DNA from: Gammaproteobacteria bacterium
Lineage (GTDB): Bacteria > Pseudomonadota > Gammaproteobacteria > DSM-16500
Length of the DNA stretch: 30,383 bases
Direction: 5' to 3'
Assembly (NCBI GenBank): GCA_021323555.1
Contig: JAJONP010000011.1
Location: forward strand, 1-30,383
In this document: positions 24,353 to 30,383 of the stretch, piece after piece
How positions within the stretch are numbered: position 1 is the first letter of the stretch
How the letters are laid out: every line of letters starts with the position of its first letter
Notes under the pieces: generated by a model
Told to the model about the DNA's origin: nothing
What the model saw: the letters and a program-made list of their open reading frames with translations, nothing else
Databases searched by the model: none
Position numbers and translations under genes: made by a program

Positions 24353-26219
24353 GTTAGGCAGTTTTGCCGTTATTTTAGCGTTATGCTTTGCGATTATTCA
24401 AAGCACCATGCCGCGACTGACCCGCCGTGCGGCCATTGGACAATTGGTTTTTTTACTTTTTTCAATTTTTTGTTTAATGCTGTGTTTTTTAAAAAATGAT
24501 ATGAGTGTACTTTATGTACGCCAGCATTCTCATACCTTATTGCCTTTTATCTATAAAATAGGCGCAACATGGGGAGGGCATGAAGGTTCATTATTATTAT
24601 GGTGTGTTATTTTAAGTGCATGGACAGTTGCATTAACTTTTTTTATTGATCAACGAATAGAAGAAAAATTTCTAACACGCGTATTAATGATATTAGGCGT
24701 GATTAGCACAGGATTTATTTATTTTTTAATAGCGACTTCTAATCCGTTTCAGCGTTATTTTCCTGATACCTTAATCGTGGGAGATGATTTAATGCCATTA
24801 TTGCAAGATCCTGGCCTTTTATTTCATCCGCCTATGCTGTATTTAGGTTATGTCGGGTTTGCGATTCCGTTTGCTTTTGCAATCAGCGCATTAGTTAAAG
24901 GGCAATTTAATAAAACAGAACTCAAGGCATTAAGGCCTTGGGTGATGTTGCCTTGGGCATTACTCGGTTTTGGGATTGTTTTAGGAAGTTGGTGGGCTTA
25001 TCGTGAATTGGGCTGGGGAGGCTGGTGGGCGTGGGACCCTGTTGAAAATGCGTCACTCTTGCCATGGTTATCAGCGACAGCATTAATCCATTGTTTAATT
25101 GTCGCTGAAAAAAGAGGTGTCTTTAAAGCGTGGACTATTTTACTGGCTATTATTACGTTTGCTTTAAGTTTAATAGGTACTTTTTTAGTAAGATCCGGCG
25201 TATTGGTTTCTGTACATGCGTTTGCGAATGATCCTTCTCGCGGTATTTATTTATTAATTTACCTCGCTTCTATTATTGGCAGTGCTTTGTTTCTTTATAT
25301 TTTTCGTATTAAATTTTTTAGCCGTCTGCCAACTTTTCATCTTTTATCACGAGAAACATTATTGCTGATCAATAGTATTATTTTATTAGCCGCACTCTCG
25401 ACTATTTTAATTGGCACATTGTATCCTATTGTTCTTGATGCATTGAATCAGGAAAAAATTTCAGTTGGAGAACCCTATTTTAATCTTGTTTTTGCACCTA
25501 TTATGCTGCCGTTATTATTATTAATGAGCATTGCTCCGCATACGCATTGGAGAAAAGAATCCTTTAAAAAGTTATGGAAAAAATCACGTCTAACTTTATT
25601 AATAAGTCTATCGCTGGGTATTGTATTGCCATGGCTGAGTGGTTTTAAATTGCATTATTTAACCTTCATAGGACTTTCTATAGGGATATGGATTATTTTA
25701 GCCACTGTAGAATATGGATATCAATTATATGTTTCACAAAGAAAAATTATTCTGACGCATTGGTCTATGATTATTGCACATATTGGCATCGCAGTTTTAA
25801 TGTTAGGTATCGTTATGAATAAATCTTACAGTGAAGAACGTCAAGTAAAAATGCGTCCTGGTGATAATGTTCTGCTAGCAGGTTATAAATTTAAATTTAA
25901 AAATACTTATGAAATGAAGCATGATAATTATACCAGTATTGTCGCGGATTTTACTGTTGTGAAACCATATGGAGGTTTTGAAGCGGTATCCGCAGAACAA
26001 CGAATTTTCAGTAGCCATGAACAAACGATGAGTAAGCCAGGAGTGCTATATAATATTTTTAGGGATTTATATCTAGCATTAGGCGCGCCTTTAGAAGATG
26101 GCAATTGGTCTGTACGTATTTATTATAAGCCGTGTGTGCGTTGGATTTGGTTTGGGGGTTTTATGTTATTAATCGGCGGGTTATTGTCTTTATTAGCGTA
26201 TCGGAGAAAAAATCCATGA
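24342..26219 (+). CDS. ccmF: Heme lyase subunit CcmF
   Basis: 625 aa, slightly short of the usual ~650. It is a multi-helix inner-membrane protein that attaches heme to apocytochromes together with CcmH. The N-terminus starts MVPELGSFAVILAL (family-typical), followed by WGGHEGSLLLW (77-87). The WWD heme-handling motif is WGGWWAWDPVENASLLPW (225-242). The C-terminal part has a periplasmic domain (~505-600) and a final helix. The 3' end overlaps ccmG by 4 nt (ATGA). Confidence 0.97.
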   Translation: MVPELGSFAVILALCFAIIQSTMPRLTRRAAIGQLVFLLFSIFCLMLCFLKNDMSVLYVRQHSHTLLPFIYKIGATWGGHEGSLLLWCVILSAWTVALTFFIDQRIEEKFLTRVLMILGVISTGFIYFLIATSNPFQRYFPDTLIVGDDLMPLLQDPGLLFHPPMLYLGYVGFAIPFAFAISALVKGQFNKTELKALRPWVMLPWALLGFGIVLGSWWAYRELGWGGWWAWDPVENASLLPWLSATALIHCLIVAEKRGVFKAWTILLAIITFALSLIGTFLVRSGVLVSVHAFANDPSRGIYLLIYLASIIGSALFLYIFRIKFFSRLPTFHLLSRETLLLINSIILLAALSTILIGTLYPIVLDALNQEKISVGEPYFNLVFAPIMLPLLLLMSIAPHTHWRKESFKKLWKKSRLTLLISLSLGIVLPWLSGFKLHYLTFIGLSIGIWIILATVEYGYQLYVSQRKIILTHWSMIIAHIGIAVLMLGIVMNKSYSEERQVKMRPGDNVLLAGYKFKFKNTYEMKHDNYTSIVADFTVVKPYGGFEAVSAEQRIFSSHEQTMSKPGVLYNIFRDLYLALGAPLEDGNWSVRIYYKPCVRWIWFGGFMLLIGGLLSLLAYRRKNP

Positions 26220-26755
26220 GAACACTTTTACGCCCGACTATCCCGTTCATATTATTTTTATTGATTATCTTGGTATTATGGCGTGGGTTAGGGTTACATC
26301 CGAGTCAAGTGCCCTCCCCGCTTATCAATAAACCTGCACCTACTTTTCATTTGCCGACTTTACTTGGCTCGCCTTCTTATCTAACAGATAAAAATTTTCA
26401 AGGAAAAGTCAGTTTATTTAACATATGGGCAACTTGGTGTATCACATGTAAATCGGAACATGATTTTCTTTTAATATTAGCAAAAAATAAAGGGATTACT
26501 TTATATGGATTAAATTATAAAGATGATCCTGTTCAAGCGAAAAATTGGCTTAAAAAAAAGGGAAATCCTTACAAAATAATTGCCGTTGATTCATCAGGTG
26601 ATACAGGTATTAATTGGGGCGTTTATGGCACGCCTGAAACATTTATTATTGATAAAAAAGGGATTATTCGCTATAAACAAATTGGCGCGATAACGCCTGA
26701 CGTTTGGCAAAACACGCTAGAACCGCTTGTGCGAAAATTACAGGCTGAAAAATAA
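26216..26755 (+). CDS. ccmG: Thiol:disulfide oxidoreductase CcmG (DsbE)
   Basis: 179 aa. It is a membrane-tethered periplasmic thioredoxin that reduces apocytochrome cysteines or CcmH before heme attachment. The frame is open further upstream, but the start at 26216 sits in an ATGA overlap with ccmF and gives the proper N-terminal helix (~8-26). The active site is WATWCITCKSE (Cys75, Cys78), with the cis-Pro loop YGTPETFII near 137-145. These match CcmG better than TlpA, as does its position between ccmF and ccmH. Confidence 0.96.
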   Translation: MRTLLRPTIPFILFLLIILVLWRGLGLHPSQVPSPLINKPAPTFHLPTLLGSPSYLTDKNFQGKVSLFNIWATWCITCKSEHDFLLILAKNKGITLYGLNYKDDPVQAKNWLKKKGNPYKIIAVDSSGDTGINWGVYGTPETFIIDKKGIIRYKQIGAITPDVWQNTLEPLVRKLQAEK

Positions 26756-27145
26756 ATGAGAAAAATACTGTTATTTTTATTGATAATATCGTTGCCATTA
26801 TTTGCCGTAGAAGATTATTACCCATTCGCTTTCCCAAAAGATCAAGAACGTTTTCAAATCCTCACTTCAGAATTACGCTGCTTAGTCTGCCAAAATGAAA
26901 ATTTAGCAGAATCTAATGCAAAGCTTGCTATTGATTTGCGAAACCAAATCTATCAACAAATAAAAATAGGGAAATCAAATGAAGCGATTATTCATTACCT
27001 CGTTGCTCGTTATGGAGATTATATTTTATATCGCCCCCCTTTTAATTTTTCAACTTTATTGTTATGGACAGCACCGTTTTTAGTTTTATTTTTGGGGATA
27101 ATTTACCTAATTTATTATTTGCATTGCATTACAAAAAATCACTAA
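26756..27145 (+). CDS. ccmH: Cytochrome c maturation protein CcmH
   Basis: 129 aa. It has a signal peptide (~1-17), the redox motif LRCLVCQNE (Cys42, Cys45), a three-helix periplasmic domain (LRNQIYQQIKIGKS, YLVARYGDYILYRPP) and a C-terminal helix (~101-122). It presents apocytochromes to CcmF. It begins immediately after the ccmG stop. No CcmI-like TPR region is fused to it or found directly downstream, so this is the short CcmH form. Confidence 0.95.
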   Translation: MRKILLFLLIISLPLFAVEDYYPFAFPKDQERFQILTSELRCLVCQNENLAESNAKLAIDLRNQIYQQIKIGKSNEAIIHYLVARYGDYILYRPPFNFSTLLLWTAPFLVLFLGIIYLIYYLHCITKNH

Positions 27146-27372
27146 AAAACAGCGTGATTATTATATTAAATAAATTAAAGTTATAATTTTTTCTTAACCC
27201 ACCCCATTTATTGATCAACCCTAATTTCTTTTTTAGTCAATGGCTTATAAAGCCAGATGGATTGCTAACTATTTAAAACTCCTCAGGTTCTCCAGTTAAA
27301 AATTAGACATGTACTATACTCAGCATAAGAAATGTAAAAACCGATTTTCGATAAATAATTATGGAGGTTTCT
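27146..27372 (+). other. Intergenic region between ccmH and the 171-aa gene
   Basis: 227 nt, AT-rich, no ORF of note. A weak inverted pair (AATCAC 27137-27142, GTGATT 27154-27159) spans the ccmH end without a T-run, so it is not a convincing terminator. A TATACT box near 27312-27317 could be the -10 of a promoter for the 171-aa gene. No clear -35 is seen. GGAGG at its end is the ribosome binding site of the next gene. Confidence 0.4.
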
Positions 27373-27888
27373 ATGAGTATTCAAAAGAGTGAAGAAGAAT
27401 TAGAGGAGGAGAAATTAATTAACGATGTCTATGAGAAATTATTGTATTTAACTTATCCAGAAAGTTACTATAACAAAGATACGCCGGGACATGAGATACT
27501 GAATGATTTGCATACAAGTCTTTTCGATAGTGAGAATCGTGCTTTATATGATGAGACATCTCCGTTTTCCTATCACTTTAATTTCAAACAGCCGCTTACC
27601 ACAGACAAAAAGATCGATTATATACGTGCGTTACAAACAAAACTCCAGACTCTACTCGAGGATAGCCCATCATTAAAGGAAACCAGCCGAAAGAAACTTG
27701 CATGTGATATAGTTTCTGTATTAACACTACTTCCAGCTGCTCTGCGAGCGGGTTATAGTTATTATCACTATGGCAACGCTAATTTTTTTAAATCCGAAGC
27801 TCAAAGAATGGTAGAAAGTGCAAAAGACAAGCTGGAAAAGGAAAATATGAAACCTTTATTGGACAATTCACCTTCACCACGCAAATAG
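27373..27888 (+). CDS. Small protein of unknown function
   Basis: 171 aa. An ATG at 27361 is in frame, but it is part of the ATGGAGG that serves as ribosome binding site for the ATG at 27373, so the later start is chosen. The N-terminus is acidic (QKSEEELEEEKL). The middle is helical (YIRALQTKLQTLLEDSP). One weakly hydrophobic stretch (~112-130, LACDIVSVLTLLPAALRAG) is followed by a Lys/Glu helix and a polar tail ending SPSPRK. No signal peptide. I recognise no family. The layout (acidic start, one hydrophobic helix, charged tail) is effector-like, but that is inference only. Confidence 0.75.
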   Translation: MSIQKSEEELEEEKLINDVYEKLLYLTYPESYYNKDTPGHEILNDLHTSLFDSENRALYDETSPFSYHFNFKQPLTTDKKIDYIRALQTKLQTLLEDSPSLKETSRKKLACDIVSVLTLLPAALRAGYSYYHYGNANFFKSEAQRMVESAKDKLEKENMKPLLDNSPSPRK

Positions 27889-27896
27889 TAAGTACG

Positions 27897-28024
27897 GTAG
27901 GGTGGATTAGACGCCGTTTTTTGGCGTCGTAATCCACCGAATAAAATCTACCTTATAGCTTTTTGTTAATGCCATTTTATTTGGTGGATTACGACGCCAA
28001 AAAACGGCGTCTAATCCACCCTAC
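27897..28024. repeat. Inverted pair of REP-like hairpins between convergent genes
   Basis: A perfect 42-bp inverted repeat (27897-27938 against 27983-28024), with 44 nt between the arms. Each arm is itself a hairpin: GGTGGATTA-GACGCC pairs with GGCGTCGTAATCCACC around a T-rich loop, with a one-base bulge. The GTAGGGTGGATTAG...CGTAATCCACC style is that of widespread bacterial REP sequences. It lies 8 nt after the 171-aa gene and 11 nt before the lysA stop, so it may also act as a two-way terminator. Confidence 0.9.
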
Positions 28025-28035
28025 ACTATATTATA

Positions 28036-29289
28036 TTATAAAATTATATTTTCCTGCGCCCATAAATCCTCCATGGTTTCCCGCCGCCGAATCAAATAGG
28101 TATTCTCTCTATCCACCATGACTTCTGCTGCTCGTGGCCGAGCATTATAATGAGAACTCATACAAGCACTGTAAGCGCCTGCTATATCAACCGCTAATAA
28201 ATCTCCTTCTTGAATAGCAAGCATACGATTTTTACCTAAAAAATCTGATGACTCACAGACAGGCCCTACAATATCATAATTTTTTTCTTCAATAGTAGAA
28301 TGAAGCGTGACGGGGATAATAGGATGCCAGGCATCATATAAAGCAGGCCGCAATAAATCATTCATTCCCGCATCTACGATAGCGAAATTTTTATGCCGAG
28401 TGTGTTTCAAATATTCAATGCGTGTTAATAAGATACCCGTGTTAGCAACCAAGGCGCGACCGGGTTCTACTATTATTTCTAGTGAATGCCCTGCTAATTT
28501 TTGACAAATTGCTTTTACATATTTTTGAATAGCCGGTGGTGTTTCATGTTTGTAACAAACACCTAAACCTCCGCCTACATCAATATGCTGTAATTGAATA
28601 TTTGATTTTTTCAATAAAGCTACTAATTCTAATACTCTATCAATCGCTTCTAAAAAAGGGTTTAACTCTGTCAATTGCGAACCAATATGGCAGGCAATAC
28701 CTATTAATTTACAATAGGGGAATGTTGTTTGAATTTTTTCACAAAGCGCTAATGCATCTTCAGAATCTATACCAAATTTATTATCACTGAGTCCTGTCGC
28801 TATATAGGGATGTGTTTTTGCATCAATATTGGGGTTGATGCGTAATGCAATGTTCACCACTTTTTTTTGCTGTGCTGCAAGCGTATGTAAACGTATTAAT
28901 TCAGGCTCCGATTCAATATTAAAACACCCTACCCCCATTTCTATGGCTCGCAAAATTTCACGTTCTAATTTTGCTACCCCTGAAAAGATAATTCTTTTAG
29001 GATCGCCTTTAGCAAGTAATACACGTTCTAGCTCCCCCACTGACACAATATCAAAGCCTGCTTGTTTTTTTGCAAAAAAATTTAAAATGGCTAAATTTCC
29101 ATTGGCTTTGACTGCATAGCAAATTTGGTAAGGTATATTGCCAAAAGCATCCGTAAATTCCTGCCAATTTTTCTCTAATGCTTGTTGAGAATAGATATAA
29201 CAAGGCGTGCCATATTGTTTAGCAATAGAGGCTATATCGACTGATTCTATATGAAGTTTATTTTTTTGATAGGCGAGTTTTTGAAACAT
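28036..29289 (-). CDS. lysA: Diaminopimelate decarboxylase
   Basis: 417 aa, normal length. It is a PLP enzyme that converts meso-diaminopimelate to lysine in the cytoplasm, the last step of lysine synthesis. The PLP lysine is Lys61 (YAVKANGN). HIGSQ (202-206), the phosphate-binding glycine loop GGGLG (240-244), EPGR (276-279) and CESSDF starting at Cys346 complete the fold type III decarboxylase set. YNARPRAAEVMV lies near the C-terminus. AAGGA precedes the ATG. It is divergent from the phosphopantetheinyl transferase gene across a 57-nt gap. Fold type III ornithine/arginine decarboxylases are less likely given the CESSD context. Confidence 0.96.
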   Translation of the reverse strand: MFQKLAYQKNKLHIESVDIASIAKQYGTPCYIYSQQALEKNWQEFTDAFGNIPYQICYAVKANGNLAILNFFAKKQAGFDIVSVGELERVLLAKGDPKRIIFSGVAKLEREILRAIEMGVGCFNIESEPELIRLHTLAAQQKKVVNIALRINPNIDAKTHPYIATGLSDNKFGIDSEDALALCEKIQTTFPYCKLIGIACHIGSQLTELNPFLEAIDRVLELVALLKKSNIQLQHIDVGGGLGVCYKHETPPAIQKYVKAICQKLAGHSLEIIVEPGRALVANTGILLTRIEYLKHTRHKNFAIVDAGMNDLLRPALYDAWHPIIPVTLHSTIEEKNYDIVGPVCESSDFLGKNRMLAIQEGDLLAVDIAGAYSACMSSHYNARPRAAEVMVDRENTYLIRRRETMEDLWAQENIIL

Positions 29290-29309
29290 ATTTTCCTTTA
29301 TAAATAGAG

Positions 29310-29315
29310 TATAAT
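29310..29315 (+). promoter_or_regulatory. Candidate -10 box in the lysA/transferase divergent gap
   Basis: A perfect TATAAT on the plus strand, about 31 nt before the transferase ATG. The same position read on the minus strand contains TATACT (29314-29309), a possible -10 for lysA. Neither has a strong -35. The 57-nt gap leaves room for overlapping divergent promoters only. Confidence 0.3.
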
Positions 29316-29346
29316 GCGATAGTAAAGTAAAATTGCGTAAAATAAA

Positions 29347-30045
29347 ATGAATGATTTATATCATATTAAGCCTCAGACAATCCACCTCTGGCAAATATTG
29401 CTAACGGATTTTATTGCGGAAGAACAAAGATTATTTCATTTCCTTAGCGAAGATGAAATGGCTCGTGCCTTACGTTTTCATCTACCTTTGCACCGACAGC
29501 GTTACATTATCACACGAGGTTTATTGCGTAAGCTATTAAGCTTATATACAACTCTCCCACCTGATAAAATCGCATTGACTTATGGAGAAAAAGGAAAACC
29601 TTATTTAAAAGAGAATCCCTTGAGTTTACAATTTAATCTTTCGCACTCCGATGAACGAGCTATTTATGGGTTTACTCTTCATCACGAAATAGGCGTTGAC
29701 ATTCAAAAAACCACTTCTTCTTTTAATGAAGGCGTTGCAAAGCGATTTTTTAGCGCATCAGAAATAGCAGAATTACTCGCATTGCCTACTCATGAACGAG
29801 CTGAAAAGTTTTATCAAATTTGGACAAAAAAAGAAGCCTTGATTAAAGCCATAGGTGGAAGTGTATTTTCATCATTCATGGATTTTTCTGTTTCTTCAAC
29901 AGAAGTAAATCAACCCATTAAAGTGAAATTGCCACAAGGTGATGGCTATTTTTATGTAAAAAATATTTCATTACAGAATGCTGACGATTATCAAGCCGCT
30001 TTTTCAGCATGTACACCCCTGGAAGTCATTGTTAAGCAATTCTGA
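29347..30045 (+). CDS. Sfp-type 4'-phosphopantetheinyl transferase
   Basis: 232 aa, typical of the Sfp/EntD/AcpT class. It would move phosphopantetheine from CoA to a carrier-protein serine. Motifs: YGEKGKPYL (79-87), FNLSHSDE (96-103), GVDIQ (116-120) with metal ligand Asp118, RFFSASE (133-139), and the WTKKEALIKAIG box (159-170) with Glu163. The second acidic metal position after Asp118 is Gln120 rather than the common Glu. No carrier protein or PKS/NRPS gene lies in the window, so the target is unknown; it could serve fatty acid synthesis ACP. The ribosome binding site is weak. The 3' end overlaps the convergent phosphodiesterase gene by 55 bp. Confidence 0.9.
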   Translation: MNDLYHIKPQTIHLWQILLTDFIAEEQRLFHFLSEDEMARALRFHLPLHRQRYIITRGLLRKLLSLYTTLPPDKIALTYGEKGKPYLKENPLSLQFNLSHSDERAIYGFTLHHEIGVDIQKTTSSFNEGVAKRFFSASEIAELLALPTHERAEKFYQIWTKKEALIKAIGGSVFSSFMDFSVSSTEVNQPIKVKLPQGDGYFYVKNISLQNADDYQAAFSACTPLEVIVKQF

Positions 30046-30383
30046 TACTCAACCCATGTGACATTGTGAACAGCACACCAATAATGGGGCATCCAAGCAT
30101 TTTGATGAGTAATAGGCTGCGCATCGCGACCTACAGAATAATATTTTTTATAAAAATCCGCTAAATCATTATCCTTAGTTAATCGCAACATACCGCTTAT
30201 TAATGAACACGCCTTACAATCCGCTTGATAAGTGCTATTAAAATTATATTCCTTCTGCCATTTTGCATGAGGGGTTTGATTAATCGGGTAAAAATACGTA
30301 TCAAAATCAATTAAATCGAATGTTTTGGGATTAAACTTAAAAACTTTCAAGCCAGGGTTGTTACCATGAATAGGACTGATAGC
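29991..30383 (-). CDS. C-terminus of acid-sphingomyelinase-like phosphodiesterase (5' end beyond window)
   Basis: The frame is open from the right edge to TGA at 29991-29993, giving 130 residues. The internal TTG at 30350 need not be a real start, because coding sequence continues upstream (ISPIHGNNPG). The pattern SPIHGNNPGLKVFKF...FDLIDFDTYF followed by WQKEYNF matches my memory of the end of the catalytic domain of acid-sphingomyelinase-like metallophosphoesterases: a strand, NPG, then W..EY and a cysteine-containing C-terminal helical part (CKACS, WCAVHN). Metal ligands would lie upstream, outside the window. Such enzymes are usually exported and hydrolyse phosphodiesters. Its 3' end overlaps the transferase gene by 55 bp, tail to tail. 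Confidence 0.65.
   Translation of the reverse strand, partial: AISPIHGNNPGLKVFKFNPKTFDLIDFDTYFYPINQTPHAKWQKEYNFNSTYQADCKACSLISGMLRLTKDNDLADFYKKYYSVGRDAQPITHQNAWMPHYWCAVHNVTWVEYQNCLTMTSRGVHAEKAA

Noticed and set aside
27137..27159. Hairpin at the end of ccmH as a rho-independent terminator
   Set aside because: The stem has only six A/T-rich pairs with an 11-nt loop and no following T-run.
27897..28024. Inverted repeat as ends of an insertion sequence or CRISPR unit
   Set aside because: Only 44 nt lie between the arms, with no transposase. Two copies in inverted orientation do not make a CRISPR array.

Overview
This AT-rich window looks like the chromosome of an intracellular or host-associated gammaproteobacterium. 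The order of the cytochrome oxidase assembly genes (ctaG, SURF1, a small CxxxC membrane protein, ctaA, ctaB, sco) and the ccmABCDEFGH cluster fit gammaproteobacteria. The very long coiled-coil proteins, multi-pass proteins of unknown family and a eukaryote-like phosphodiesterase tail fit Legionellales (Coxiella/Rickettsiella/Diplorickettsia-like). The placement is inference, because no rRNA or tRNA gene is present.

Layout. 1-3207 (minus): two multi-pass membrane proteins of unknown function, the first cut by the window edge. 3313-11283 (minus): a tightly packed operon, read right to left, for a caa3-type cytochrome c oxidase and its assembly: coxB (with a fused cytochrome c domain), coxA, ctaG, SURF1, a thioredoxin/SCO-like membrane protein, ctaA, ctaB, sco1, a TlpA-like lipoprotein and a cytochrome c5-like protein. 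ctaA carries an 88-bp palindromic element that is read through in frame. 11411-14231 (plus): a divergent unit with a four-heme cytochrome c, coxC and a small membrane protein, so subunit III is separated from subunits I and II. 14232-21261 (minus): two adjacent giant genes (1231 and 1105 aa) for mutually homologous, helix-rich, internally repeated proteins of unknown function. 21346-27145 (plus): a small membrane protein translationally coupled to ccmABCDEFGH, including a 46-aa ccmD that is easy to miss. 27373-27888 (plus): a small unknown protein. 27897-28024: two REP-like hairpins forming a perfect 42-bp inverted repeat. 28036-29289 (minus): lysA. 29347-30045 (plus): a Sfp-type phosphopantetheinyl transferase, whose 3' end overlaps a convergent gene for the C-terminus of an acid-sphingomyelinase-like phosphodiesterase that runs off the right edge.

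How the genes work together. The Ccm system attaches heme to the c-type cytochromes encoded here (CoxB tail, four-heme protein, c5-like protein). CtaB and CtaA make heme A, and CtaG, Sco1, SURF1 and probably the CxxxC protein deliver copper and heme to the oxidase, which takes electrons from the c-type cytochromes. The large unknown proteins are best seen as candidate secreted or host-directed proteins. That idea rests on size, composition and repeats only; no secretion genes are visible here.
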